DNA of 64,000 nucleotides from Massospora cicadina (GCA_022478985.1 JAKSZP010000175.1:62001-126000), one strand, 5' to 3'. Positions 11,781 to 23,447 are shown, counted from the first letter of the stretch. Translations and numbers: made by a program. The notes: a model not told the origin generated them from the letters alone.

Positions 11781-12581
11781 TTAGCCAGTGTAGTGTCCCT
11801 TTACGCCGCATTGGTGACATGTGATATGGAGGATGTAAGGTCTTCTATGTCTGGTAGTAGTCAAGCAGTTCTCTTTGATGTTCTTCTGGAGGGGCTTGTT
11901 TTGGTTCTTTTTGCTAACATGGTACCCCTTATTGGTAGTATTAAAGGTTGCAGTGCAGCGGCAGAGATAAATTTGCCATTTGCAATACATTATAGTCATT
12001 ACTTAACGCAGGTAGCATGACCCAATACAGTTCTTTTCAAGTTCATAAGTGTCTCATAAGGAAATCTGCACGTTGTAGTTGTTCAAGACTTTTGCGCCAT
12101 ATAGCACCTGAACTTCAGCAAAAACAATCAGCAAACTCTAGGATTTGTTTGTTATTCTTGAAAGAAATATTAAGGAAAACATTCTTCCTGGTCATCATTA
12201 TTCTCTACTGCCCCAAAATTTTCTATAATAATTTTCTTTTTTTGGTATTACCAGTCTCAATGATATTAGGCATCACCAGTTCTTAACTCTTTAGATCCTT
12301 CAAGTTCAATAAGGATCTCCAGTTTAGCCTTTTTGCTTGTGACATTCATGATAATCCCAAATAATGACAAAAAGGCATGCATGTTCCCTTTCCTACCAAA
12401 CTTTGGCAAATTGATGGGGTTGCCCTAAGACTGCTAGCGTTCTCAGATGCTTTGCTGAGGCTTCATGGCATAAGTGGTAAGTCAATACCTATGGTATTGA
12501 TTTAAAGTTTAGGCGGGTCAAGATGGATGGAATGGCGATGGGCATAGGGCGAGCTTGTGTTTACATGGTTGTCCGAGGCAG
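11781..12581 (-). pseudogene. Element F gag, 3' part with zinc knuckle
   Basis: The minus strand at 11778-11819 encodes a CCHC knuckle, CHQCGVKGHYTG-stop-C. All four metal ligands are in place (C-X2-C-X4-H-X4-C) and one stop codon falls just before the last Cys. A basic Lys/Arg/Gln-rich stretch precedes it, as in nucleocapsids. The gag coding region continues across the inserted element E at 32661. Confidence 0.65.
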
Positions 12582-14123
12582 TGTCATGGAAACAGCAGAT
12601 AATGTCTAGACTGGCCTGCCAGTCAGGATGCAGAAGTACCCAAAAGGTGAGCCAGAATTCCAGAGGCATTGCTGCTTGAATGATGTTATAGTGTACGGAA
12701 AGGTGATAAAATTGAGGGACAGTGGGCCATGAGCGTAAAAAGGAAACCCACAAGAAACTAAGCCATTGTAGCTCTAGACCTAAGAAGTTCACGAGCGGGG
12801 AGTTTCAAGATCAGAATGGGTGGTTTGGAGCTCCCCATAGGGGAACTGGGTTTGTCAATTTGGGAGTGGGGGCGGATCCTCACCTGGAGTGAGATTAATT
12901 GAGCTCACAGGATACTAAAATCCTGTTGGAGTATAGCCTCTGCAATCAGGGATCGTTCTATGAGCTCTTTAACACGATAAGCACATTTGACTGCTGTAGG
13001 AGCTAGAGTTACTAGCATGACTGGGATTGCTAGTTGATGTGAGGCCCATGTGGCCACATTGTAGGAGTCTCAGGTTTTTTAGCAAGAAAAATTTGAAATA
13101 AAACAAATGATTGGGAAGAATTTCTAATGGAATATAAATTAAGACGATTGACCTTCAATTTCCTCAGTGTGTTATGAATGCTTAAATAGACAATCAATTT
13201 AGGGAATAGCTTAGAAAAGCATGGGATTAGGACCCTCAAAATTCAACCTAACCCAGCGAAATAAGCGAGAAGGAAAGGAAAATAAGCTTAATCTAAACTG
13301 ACTTTGAAAGAATTGGTGGCAGTCTAAGTCACTGTTGGTTTGACCTCAGATGCCCAAATTGCAGTTTTACCATTTTTTAGATGGTTAACATGATGGCTTC
13401 TCGCCTGACAGGCAATGGTAACCTCCCAAGGCCAACTTACATAGGGGCGGTCTCAAGAGGTCAGGAATGGGTTTATGTGCCCAACTCACCTGCACCACGT
13501 CACTTTGGCATCCATTTGGTCAAGCGGATTAATCAAACAGAAATCTTGATATTTAAGGGCGTGTTCCAAGCTGGCGGCGACCTTTGACAATGACCAAATG
13601 CCTTTGGCGAGCTTTTCTGGGAATTTGACACTAGGCACATTCTTCATATAAGGTACATACCTATTGGGCTTTTTTCCTAGTATCTTTGGGGTGAGTTTCA
13701 AGTCAGCAACAACATTTCATGATGGCCCAATGCCTTTGGCGAGTTTTTCCAGGGATTCAACACTAGGCACATTCTTTATATAAGGTACATGCACTCTGGG
13801 TTTTGTTGCCAAGGTTTTGGGGCTCTAGGACCTTAATTTTGAGGGCTCATTGCCATTTTTATGAGAACCTTTTGCCCCATGGGGTATTGACTTTCTAATA
13901 TTTCAGCGAAAATCTTCTCAATTTCCATTCTAATTTGGCAGAAGTACATGTGGTGACAGGTGTCGGCATCTTTAAAGTGAGGGCTATTACCCATCGCTCA
14001 TCTACCACATGGGCGAGAATGCCCTGTGAGATAAGAGGGACAGCTGCCCTTCTTGGACCCTTTTTTGTATGGAACGGGAACACTATTCAGTCCAAGCAGA
14101 GGGGGCGCTCCTTCTAACTTACA
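12582..14123 (-). repeat. Element E 3' LTR (1.54 kb)
   Basis: It aligns with the 5' LTR (31110-32655) and with the solo LTR (20416-21872). On the element strand it opens TGTAAG and closes TGACA. U3 carries a tandem duplication of about 127 bp (around 13595-13705 and 13722-13820), each unit containing the segment ccttatataaag or a close variant. The frames at 12502-12792, 13030-13239 and 13486-13701 fall inside this repeat and are not taken as genes. Confidence 0.85.
13774..13785 (-). promoter_or_regulatory. TATA-like box in E LTR, with duplicated variant at 13644-13655
   Basis: The minus strand reads ccttatataaag here and ccttatatgaag in the neighbouring tandem unit. The position in the LTR and the repetition suggest a core promoter element, but no transcription start can be proved from sequence. 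Confidence 0.4.
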
Positions 14124-14140
14124 TTACCCTGCCCTTTTTC
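14124..14140 (-). promoter_or_regulatory. Element E polypurine tract
   Basis: The minus strand reads gaaaaagggcagggtaa directly before the TGTAAG start of the 3' LTR. This is the expected position and composition for the plus-strand DNA primer of a Ty3/gypsy element. Confidence 0.7.
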
Positions 14141-14640
14141 AAAAGGGGGAGCCACCAATGGGGAATTGAGCGAGTACCACAATTTTGCAGGCTTGGGCAA
14201 CTTGATCGCCATTAAAGTAGCATTTATTGGAGGGATGACAGGGAACATCTGGGTGGGTGACACAGAAAGCCTCAATCAGCTCCAAACGGTTAGCAAAATC
14301 TTGGGCACTGATCCAGCAGTTCATGTAGGCCAGATACCCTTTCCTCCTGACAAGATATTGCAATAATTTACATGTTTTGTGGGAGGCCAGAATGCCCTCC
14401 ACCTTAGCTTCTACCGCACCCTCAATAACAATGGTCTCTGGATCTGAGGGATTGCCCCCTTGAATGGGACAGATGAGACACATGGAAGAATGGGTGTTGC
14501 TTCCAGTGGGGTGTCAATTTTAAACTGAAAGCACCATTACCCAAGTCTTCTTCCACCAAGTGGGGACCCAAGCGCTTAATTTCAAACTTACATGAGGGCA
14601 CCTGCATCCGCAAATTACACATGTCAAGCATGATATATGA
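14141..14640 (-). pseudogene. Element E integrase tail and chromodomain
   Basis: The frame at 14422-14631 gives a GPHLVEEDLGNGAFSLKLTP stretch followed by HPFFHVSHL, the conserved block before the chromodomain in chromoviral integrases. The next frame (14139-14483) gives EGILASHKTCKLLQYLVRRKGY, then CWISAQDF, then LELIEAF..THPD, a clear chromodomain. The family motif YLVkWkGY appears as YLVRRKGY, so one aromatic cage Trp is replaced by Arg. Chromodomains direct integration to methylated-histone chromatin. E is the only element in the window where I see one. A frame change separates the two parts. Confidence 0.85.
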
Positions 14641-14699
14641 TCACACCTTAATTTCATGAGCAGGGAGCCGCTTCCAATCAGAAAACCGTTTGTAGTCAC

Positions 14700-15345
14700 T
14701 TATTGCCTTAGTAAAGTGCTCCTAAACCAAGGACTGCATGGCCCAAATTGATGGGCATGTTCAGCTGCATCTGGAACCTCTGGAAGGAAGCAAGGTTCAA
14801 CTGAGAATGTGGGTTATACCCCAAAGTAGCCTCATATGGTAAGAACCTGTAGATGCATATGTTCCGTTATTATATGCAAACTGGGAAAGGGGAGGTCGTC
14901 TACCCAGGTATCCTGAGCGGCAGCTGCACAGTACCGCAGTATTGTTCCAAGATCTTATTGACCCATTCAGTTTGGCCATCCAACTGTGAATGTACACATT
15001 GAAATAACATGGCGTGATCTTCAAGATTGCACAAAAACTTGTTCCAAAACTGTGCCATAAACTGGGGTTCATGGTTGCTGACAAACTCCTGAGGGAGTCC
15101 ACAAACTGAGAACACATGAAGCACAAAGAGATGGGCAGTTTCCTTGGAAGTAATGGCAGAGGACCATGGAATAAATAGGGAAAATTTTGTGAAGCGGTCT
15201 ATGACCACCAAAACTACTGTGAGCCCCTTTAAGCTGGGGAGCTCAACAATAAAATCTACGGACACCAATGTCTATGGGCCTTCTACCTGCTGCAAGGGAT
15301 GTAGGAGACCGTTCCTATTTGACTGGTCTGATTTGGGCTGAGCAA
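14700..15345 (-). pseudogene. Element E integrase core
   Basis: The frame at 14900-15268 contains VSVDFIVELPSLKG, VVIDRFTKFSLFIP, FVSNHEPQF and DGQTEWVNKILEQYC. This is the DDE core of Ty3/gypsy integrase. The first Asp (VDF) and the Glu (GQTE) are present. The second Asp has become Asn (usual FVSDRgpqF), so the enzyme would be inactive even without the frameshifts. The opposite-strand frame at 15144-15341 is a shadow. Confidence 0.85.
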
Positions 15346-16230
15346 AAGTTACACAGTCCGCAATCCAGGCTGTGACATTCTTTGATAAGCCCAGCCAATT
15401 GTAAGTGCGCTTGACTAAATCAATACACTTTTATACCCTGGGTGACAGACTGTAGGAGGGTCGTGGTGAGCTTGAATCACCTCAGTTTGGAGGAGGGGAA
15501 GGACATACACTCACGACCTAAATTGAATGATCCCTTCAGCAAGTGAGTACAAACTGCTTTGAAGGTGGCGTGGACAATTGCTCCATAAGGGCCACTACTT
15601 CCACACACGCCGTTTGCACTGCTAAGACCTGCAAAATCAAGGGCGCATCTGGAGCCAAGTATGCTGCAAAACCCACAGAGGGTATGATGGTCAAAATTTG
15701 GGTTGCCAGAATGACAGTGATGAGGTCCTCCTTGTCAGAGTCCTCTGGGCAAAGTGCATGATTATGGCTTAGGAAATTGGGAAGGATATTTAATGCTTCC
15801 TTCAAAAACTCATGTTTGAAGTTGAAACTTCACAAATCCTGGTAGGTTCAGGCCTGTCAATGTGCCAACTTCAGTGGTTTGCAGAAATAGAGAAAATCTT
15901 GGTGGTCCTTTTGCACAGTTAACTCATGGTGAGCGCCCAGCAGGAGATACCGCCAATGGGTCAAGGCCCATGTCAGAGCAGCCAGCTCCTTATTGTAGAT
16001 GGCTCAGGATTGCTCAGTGGAAGAGAACTTGTGGAAAAAATATGCGGCTGGGTGCTCCAACCCATTATGTTCCTGGAGCAAAATGGCCCCTACTGCGGCG
16101 GAAGACGCGTCACATTCTACAATACAGGGTTTAGAGGGATCTGCGTGCTTGAGGATAGGGGATGACTAAAACACCTCCTTAATTGAGATAAATGCCTTCT
16201 GGCGCTCGGACGTCCACTTAAAGGGAACGT
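15346..16230 (-). pseudogene. Element E RNase H and linker
   Basis: The minus strand from about 16125 reads DASSAAVGAILLQEHNGLEH, then PAAYFFHKFSSTEQS, a stop, and AIYNKELAALTWALTHWRYLL. This is Ty3/gypsy RNase H with the DAS aspartate and the NKEL glutamate in place. Further on, after a frame change, EALNILPNFLSHNHALCPED (15.7-15.8 kb) corresponds to the DALSRLPD...PED segment between RNase H and the integrase HHCC finger. Confidence 0.75.
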
Positions 16231-17425
16231 TCTTGCCAGTGAGTGGATGGAGTGTGGCAGCCAACAGGGATAACGTGGGAGAGAATTTATTTAGAAATAT
16301 AATGGTGCCCAAGAAGCTTATCAATTGTTTTTGGGTTTTCAGAGTTGGCCATTCACTAATGGCGTCCAGTTTGCTGGGAGGAATAGCATACCCATCTTTA
16401 AAGACGAGTTATCCCAATAATGTGACTTCCTCCTGGTAAAATTCACATTTAGAAGGCTTGAAAAAAAACTTGCCTTATGAAATAAAAACACTGCTGCTTC
16501 CAAGCCCTCCACATGTTGTTCAGGAGTAGCGGAGTGTACCAGGATACCTTTGATACAAGCTACTACGCAGGTAAACCAGAAGTCACCTAGAACACTATCA
16601 ATCATCTTTTGGAATGTGGTGGGTGAATTATTAAGCCCAAAATGCATTACTCAGAAGTTGAAATATGCCTTGTCTTGTTCGGATTATGGTAAGCCATTCC
16701 TGACCTTCTTTCACCCAAATTTTTCAAAATACATTGACAAGATCGAGTTTTAGAAACACCTATGACTTGGAAATTTCTTGGCCAATTGTCTAGATCAAAG
16801 GCAGTGTGTAAGGGTCATGGACTGTGATATTGTTAAGGTGTCCATAATCCACGCAGGGACAAAGAGAGCCATCCGCCTTATTGGCAAATACAATGGGAGA
16901 GATGACAGGGGATGTCTTTTTGAACAGCAAACTCTTCTTGATCATGTCATCCAACCAGGCATCAAGGGCAACCTCCTCCTCCTCAGTATGCGGGTTCAGT
17001 GAGCAGTTCATGTTCACCACCTGAACTGTAGTCTTAAACTTCAAATTGAATTCCATTAGTGGTGGAAGGTATTTGGCTTTTTCAGAATAGAAAAGGCTCT
17101 TATAATTCATCAACGCAGCAGGGAAATTGGGCGGAAGACCAATGGGAGATACAAGGGTTGTAACTAATCTGCAGTTTTTAGACTTGGAAAGGGTATCGAT
17201 TAAAGGAAAGTCCCCCTCCATCTGACTGTTGGAAAAAAACAATATGTTATATTCCATTTGGATTCTCACATGCTGCCAACGCCACCAACTTACACCCAAA
17301 ATTACCAGGAACACCAGATTAGGCATCGTTGAGAAGCAATCACAAAAACTGAACTGGTGAACCAAGAAGGATACTGAGCGCCATACTTCATAAGATGGGT
17401 GGGAGGCCGACAAGGCGACCAACAC
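16231..17425 (-). pseudogene. Element E reverse transcriptase
   Basis: The 211-codon frame 16790-17425 ends with SPIVFANKADGSLCPCVDYG and then HLNNITVHDPYTLPLI, motifs 1-2 of gypsy reverse transcriptase. The first part is the protease-RT linker. After a short gap, 16339-16647 continues with MHFGLNNSPTTFQKMIDSVL and then VACIKGILVHS. At this spot the catalytic YIDD is expected; it now reads CIKG, so both aspartates are lost. Otherwise the fold motifs are still legible. Confidence 0.85.
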
Positions 17426-18349
17426 TGCTGACCCAAGTCCAAGTCAAGATCCTACTGCTGGGCTAACTCCAAACTCATGAAGTTGTCCGCTGCTCCCGTG
17501 TGATCAAGGCCTCAAAGGACATCTGGTGTGCCCCAATACGATTTTTTTGGTAATAAAAAGTAGGCGTAATTCTGTTTATTAGCAGAAGCAATTATTTCTG
17601 CTGACACCAAAGAGATTGATAATGAATAAGGGGGAAGAACTGGTTCTTTGCATAGGATTAAAAATGGGGCGAACAAGGGGTTACATCTAATCCTCTTCAT
17701 ACTGCACTTCCACCGACTTGTCAATAGATGCATTGGAGCAAACAGACTTGGGCGCGGGGCTGAACAGGACCTGGAACTACTATGGGTACTGATTCAACGT
17801 CAGGGTCAGGCCCTGAGGTCAAGTCGGAAAATCCAAGCATGAAGTTACTTCTCTGAGGAGGGGATGTGCGATGGAGAGCTTCATTAATGGAATAAGCTGC
17901 TTTGAAAATTTGATCCACCCTTTCCGTAGGGGCAGACCAAACAACGTGATGGGCAGAGGCTTAATCTAATGCAGGTTGGAAGACTGTATGGAGTACGTCC
18001 CTAGGGAGACTCAGCGTCAGAGCTTTCTCAAGGAAGGTTGTAACTAGTGAAGCCATACTAGGGGATTCAGAGATCATAGAGAATAATCAGAACAACTGTT
18101 TAGATGTGGTACCAGGAGTTTCAGAGTATCCGATACTACAGCAATAAGTGAGGTGGGATCATCTGCCTGCATAGCAGGACGCAGAAGACCTTGCACCCAT
18201 TTATGAGCTTAATCTTTGACTGCATCTAAAGAGGCAACTCTTTGATGAGCACTTGTCAGTGAAGCTGTATTGTTTTGTGCAACTGCAGATTGCATTTACA
18301 CCTCAGTGAGGAATACAGGATCTGATTCACAACATCATGGGAGAAACAA
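17426..18349 (-). pseudogene. Element E gag/protease region, left of element B
   Basis: This lies directly upstream (minus strand) of the reverse transcriptase and reaches the B insertion at 18349/18350. Short frames such as 17721-17918 are visible, but I see no DTG and no clear zinc knuckle, so the assignment is by position. The gag start continues beyond B at 30870-31109. Confidence 0.5.
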
Positions 18350-18939
18350 TGTTATAATCTTGGAGGAATCTTAGAGATACGCCGAGGGATTTCTGCACAG
18401 GGTTACGTCCACTGGGCAAAAGGACTGACAATATGAAGATCGTCATCCCCAAAACAACTAAATAAACTTTTAATAAGTATAAAGCAATTGCCACAATGAC
18501 ACTACTTTTTTCAAATTACTATTGTCAGCAGATCCTTGTTTTCCGCTTGCTCTCCTCTAAAAACAGCCTCCTTCTTTCACTATTCTTGTATCGCTGATAT
18601 CTCAGTAACCTCAGTCAATACCAACCCTTGTTCCTAGACTTTTCGTTATGCCATATTCTCATTAGTTCTGGAAGAGCTTATTATTTATTAAATTCATGAT
18701 CGCCCTAATTCAGGGTGATCCACTCAGTATTTATTGTGCGTCACCATCTCATTATTTGTCATTCATTGACATCACCTTATCGCCTGATCTGAAGGTGATC
18801 CAATATATCATTTCCAATCCAATATCGCCTCATCCTAAGGTGCTCAAATAATCATAACTCATAATAGTACTTGGCGGATTCTACCCATTCAGTCTTAACA
18901 ACCTAGGGCTTATCGTCCAGTCATATCAGAATCGCAACA
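18350..18939 (-). repeat. Element B 3' LTR
   Basis: It matches 30281-30869 almost base for base, with scattered mainly C/T and G/A differences. Shared blocks include tttctgcacagggttaYgtc, gatccactcagtattt and gccatattctc-type segments. Confidence 0.85.
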
Positions 18940-18949
18940 TTACCCCCCC
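18940..18949 (-). promoter_or_regulatory. Element B polypurine tract
   Basis: Seven consecutive G followed by taa on the minus strand end exactly at the TGTTG start of the 3' LTR. Confidence 0.7.
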
Positions 18950-19740
18950 ATGACTGGATGATAAGGCTCCTTCTGCTTATATGCCCAAAGGATCTTTGCG
19001 TGCACTCAGTTGATAATCTGGCCACTTGTGGGGTCCTTGATGGTATAGGAATCAACACCTGTTTGTTCAATAACTTCAAATGGACCAATCCAGATACTGT
19101 CCATTTATGTTTCCACCTGAACCCATGTTGATCATGGAATAGAATCATGTCCACATCTTTGAACTGCTCTAGCCCGCTACGTTGTATCTGGTCAGCATCC
19201 TGATTCTTTATCTTCTTGGCTAAGCTGTATGAGTACAATTCGGTTTACAGCTTGCTTGATGTGTCAGCTAGTTTAGTCAAATAACGTTGGAGGTCCAGTC
19301 CGCTGATATCTTCTATGCAGCCATAGAGCAGCATCAGAAGAGCAGGGTGTCATCCATATAGTAGTTGAAAGGGGCGTTTCTCTGTGGCGGAAAGGTAGCT
19401 GATGTTATAAGCTAAAATGTCAGTGGAAATGAGAGAGCTCAAATCAGAAGGTCAATCCATTAGAAACTTCCAAATATGTTCACCAAAGTTCCATTAGCTC
19501 GCTTGGCCATACCATTGGACTCAGGGTGATATGGGGTCATCAGAACTCCGTGGATAGCTATTAATTCGTTGAGCATTTGGTAAAATGTGAGAGGTGAAGT
19601 TAGTCCCTTTGTCAGCAAGTATGAACTGAGGACAGCCGTGTCACTAATTATACATTCCATCACAAACTTAGCCACCATGTATTCCCTCAGGTCACATATT
19701 GCCCGTGCTTGACCCACCTGGTCAAGTAATCAATCGCCAC
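18950..19740 (-). pseudogene. Element B integrase C-terminal half
   Basis: The frame 19460-19717 contains LLTKGLTSPLTFYQMLNELI and GVLMTPYHPESNGMAKRANG, the block around the integrase catalytic Glu. The usual P.H.q.NG..ErxN reads PYHPESNGMAKRAN here, so Glu is replaced (MAK). The frame 18921-19238 then gives GLEQFKDVDMILFHDQHGFR and KHKWT...LLNKQVLIPIPSR, the SH3-like C-terminal domain. It ends close to the polypurine tract with no chromodomain. Confidence 0.75.
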
Positions 19741-20410
19741 CAGAATTTATTTAGACCGGTTAGCTCCCTTTAGCAGAGGACCAAAAACATCCAGGGAAAC
19801 CGTATGCCAAGAAAAATGTGGTTTCACTAGTTAGTAGAAAGTTTTCTGGTGGAATGGCTTTTCCACTTGGCACTGGTTGCATCAGGAAATGGTTTCAATC
19901 ATGCAAAATTGCATGCTTTCTCAGTAGTACCGAAGTTGCAACAATTCTATGGTCTTGTATACTCCACCATGTCCAAATATTCGTTGCACACTCATGATAA
20001 TGTTTGGTTGGGCAGAAGGCCTCGGGATATTCACTGTAGTGTCACCCATCTGCTTGTACAACTCGCCTTTCTTCTGAAATGTATTGGCCTTTATCCCGTC
20101 TGATGCTTTGATGACTTGAGGTGGTTCATCATCATATTCCCGCTGAGAATCTTATCAAAAAATAGGTCGCTCAGATCCACCGTAACTTCAATCATGGGCA
20201 ATATCAATAAGCAATCTGCATTCTGGTGTTTGGCTCCAGGACGGCGAAGGATTTCAAAATCATAAGCTTTAAGTCTGAAGCCCATAAGGATAGCCGCCCT
20301 TCAGGATCCTTGAGATTCTGCAACCAACGTAACAAAGCGTAATTTATTACAACTTAAAAATTCACTCCATGCATTTACACTCTAAATTGCTTATATGCTT
20401 AGATCACCTC
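19741..20410 (-). pseudogene. Element B RNase H, 3' part, and integrase start
   Basis: From 20410 downward the minus strand reads AYKQFRV, a stop, MHGVNF, then INYALLRWLQNLKDPEG and (20091-20285) MGFRLKAYDFEILRRPGAKH then QNADCLLILP. This is the second half of RNase H. The domain is cut at 20410 by the solo LTR and resumes at 21878. Positions 19741-20090 should hold the integrase HHCC finger and first Asp; I could not read them reliably. Confidence 0.75.
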
Positions 20411-20415
20411 TAAGC

Positions 20416-21872
20416 TACCATGAAAACAGCAGAAGTAGTTTAGACCGGCCTGACAGTCAGGATGCTTAAGAACCCAAAAAGCAAGACAGAATGCCAAAGG
20501 CATTGCCGCACGTACAACGTTGTATTGATACATGAATTGAAAAATGATAGAACGTTGGTGTAAGGCAATTGTTAATAGCAACCTGGAAACGAACCAAATG
20601 GAGACAAACCCAGACACTGGGGGTCTTGCTGCAGGGGATGGCACCACAGGTATAGTTTCTACAAGGTCACCAGAGGATGGCTTTAAACCAACTGAGGAGA
20701 AAAGGGGCCGGATCCTTACTTGGAAATGGTGGATGTAAGGCCATAAGATCCCAGTATATTTTTTTAGTACTAGATCCCAGTATATTGATGGCGGATATTT
20801 GAAATAAAGGGGTTAATTTTCCAGAAGTATCTGGCTTGCTGAATCCAGTTGACAATAGTGGGGGCATAGTAACCATCAGTACTGTTAAGGCCCATCTGGT
20901 ATAGGGACCAACAGGCCACCAGAGTAAAGCCATTGGGAATACGGCCAGAAGGATATCAATAAAGTTGTAAATTTATAGTTTAAAGTGGCAAATTTTATTT
21001 AAAGGAAAGTGAAGAAAATCAACCAACAATCTTCTCTGTGCAATGCAACTGATTAAATAGTGGTCAATTGATGTGGGAACAAGCAGGGATTGGGTCCCTC
21101 AATTTTGACCTAACTGGCGAATTATTTGGGGATGGGAGTAGATAAGCTCAATGGGAACCAACATCAAAGAGTTTAGCGGCAGGCTGGTCACTGTCAGTTT
21201 AACCTCAAACGCCTGAACTGAGGCTTGACTGCATTTCTGACAGTTAGCGTGACAGCATATGACCTGATGAGCAACGGAAATCCTCCAGGGCCACCCCACA
21301 TAGGGGTGGTCCCAATTGGTTGGGAATGGGTTCAGGATTCCCTACCCACCTGTTCCCGGTTTCTGGGATTTCATTCAGTAAAAGGTGTTGCATCAGCTGC
21401 AACTCCCAATTTTCTGGATAGGAGCTTTGAACTATCATCAATGGTGTCCGATGTTAATACCTGCATGTCTGGGATCATCCCCAATGATTTGGAGAGTGGG
21501 TTCATTTTGGTGATTGCACTGCTGGCTGAATCAAAATCATTGGCAATTCCAGCTAATAATTCAATCTTCATCCCTTTTTAACTATGTGGATTCCGATCAT
21601 TGGGCTTATTTCTAATCATTTTTAAACCAATTGACTTCAATTTGGCGATCTCAGTGCATATTTCCCTAATCTGGTGGACAAATTCAGTCAAGGTGAGCGT
21701 GGGCACTGGGGGAGGGATCTGAAAAGGTAGATATGTTACCCAGCGCTTGTCTACATTGTGCGCGAGGTCACCCTGGGTAACGAGGGGTACAGCCACCCTC
21801 TTTGGAACCTTTTTACTCAGAAATGGGAAAAGAGCCTGATCTACAAATTGGGGACGTTCCCCAGGACTTACA
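20416..21872 (-). repeat. Solo LTR of the element E family inside element B
   Basis: This 1.46-kb copy matches both E LTRs from TGTAAG at one end to TGGTA (E: TGACA) at the other, with no internal element sequence attached. It is framed by a perfect 5-bp duplication, taagc, at 20411-20415 and 21873-21877. Across the gap the RNase H frame of B rejoins (TMTEWECL on one side, EVI-stop-AYKQFRV on the other). It is the product of LTR-LTR recombination of a second E-family insertion. Frames at 20399-20647, 21099-21299 and 21371-21571 lie in the LTR and are not genes. Confidence 0.88.
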
Positions 21873-21877
21873 TAAGC

Positions 21878-22157
21878 ACTCCCACTCAGTCATAGTATAA
21901 TTATGCTCATGGCAGTTCATGCTCTGACTGCAGTTTGCAACAGCATGCTCCTCCCACTCATTATCTTTTTGGATAGGACTGTAAGAAACGGTGTTAAGAG
22001 ATGCATCCATCTGAACAACAAACTCTTAATCAAAGTTTAGATATTAAAGCATTTACATGCTGATTAGTGCCATCCAAAGTATATCAAAGGAGAATTGTCA
22101 ACATACTGTCTATTCAAATTAGCATACTACTATAAGAACTCAAACAGCAGACATCCA
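21878..22157 (-). pseudogene. Element B RNase H, 5' part
   Basis: The minus strand reads YLNFD, a stop, EFVVQMDASLNTVSYSPIQK, then EEHAVANCSQSMNCHEHNYT and MTEWECL. This is the RNase H N-terminal half (usual EFVVqTDAS...G.vLsQ...g.EHpVAYcSRsLn..E.NYt.TE.ECLAVV). It is bounded by the solo LTR on one side and by element C on the other. Confidence 0.85.
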
Positions 22158-23447
22158 TGTCAGATTCTGGTGGTTGACCCAAAAATAAACCCTTTGAGAA
22201 CCAACAGATCAGGCTTATTATCCTCCCAATGCTCGAGCTAATACTCTAATTCTCAACTTAAAGCCTATTGCAATTACACGGCTTGGGCCAATTAACACAA
22301 GGTCAATTCAATTCAATTATATTATCAAAAGCTCATCCCAAATACACTCACACATTCAGGGCAATTATCACTTCAACAAAACTTGGCAATTAGCCCCAAT
22401 TAATTGGGAACAATTTCAATTATTCACCATAAGAAATCATTTGGGATCGACTTTAAGATAACGTCTAAAAATCCCATGAACAAATAGATGTAAAAAACAT
22501 AATCAATTTCCACCCTAGGGCGAAATTTATATGTGGTCTTCATAATTAGCATGATAGCAATTGCACATGGACTGCCAAAATGGGAGTACCTAGTGCTATC
22601 AAGAGGGCCTGTTGACATCCCAATTAAGGAGTCATTTCCATCAGCTGTATGATGAAAACACAAATTGAGCTGGTCCTAAGAATAATTAATTTTCCGCCCT
22701 ATGGCGAATTTTGTATGTCAATACTTGTAATTGGCATGATAGCACTTGCACATGGGACACCCAAATAGGATTACCTAGTGCTATTGAGAGAGGCCTGCTG
22801 ACGTCCTGATTAAGGGTTCATCATTTACTTAAATCTATACCAAAATTTCTCAGAATTCGTCTTTTGTCAGCAGTATGGTGAAACTCATATTGAGATGATC
22901 TTAGGACAATTTTGCATGCTCATTGTTGCAATTTTTGTCCCTCAAATCCTCCTGAATAGAGATTATTTTGCCAACAATAAGCCTAGCAATAGGTCATAAT
23001 TGTATCAGTTCAAGGGCTAAACTGAGGTGGAAAATATCTGTTGAAATTGCATGCTCAAATGTGTCCAGGAGATGACCTAGAGGTTTAAATACTGGCGCCT
23101 GGTCTAATGAATAATCATAGAATAAATATCATTCAATAAAGATATATTTATTCTATCGCTTTCCTAGTTTTTATCAGAATCTTTTTTTGAAGAGTGTCAA
23201 CAAGCTGGAAGTGCCAAATCCAAAGCTAGCAACTTTGCTTGCCTTGGAAGGGTTTCCCAATTATAAAAGAAAAAGTAGAGCCCAATATCAACCAGAAGAG
23301 TCGGGGTTATAAGAATATGCCTAGTAAGTTTGTGAATGGTCAAAACACCATAAGCCACAGGCAAAATTAGATATCAATAAGTTGAACTTCTCCCAACTAA
23401 GCGTGAATGATCTAAATTATTAAACGAGTGATCCTCAGAATCTAACA
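22158..23447 (+). repeat. Element C 5' LTR (1.29 kb)
   Basis: It closely matches 25840-27125. The termini form a short inverted repeat, TGTCAGATTCTG at the start and CAGAATCTAACA at the end. U3 holds an internal tandem duplication (about 22507-22690 and 22690-22910). TATA-like tttaaata lies at 23084-23091 and an AATAAA signal about 45 bp beyond, giving a short R region. Confidence 0.85.

Noticed and set aside
12502..12792. Conserved hydrophobic membrane-like protein (also at 20399-20647 and traces at 31100-31260)
   Set aside because: The three copies lie in E-family LTRs with matching DNA ends and target duplications. The shared peptide reflects nucleotide homology of the repeat, not an env-like gene.
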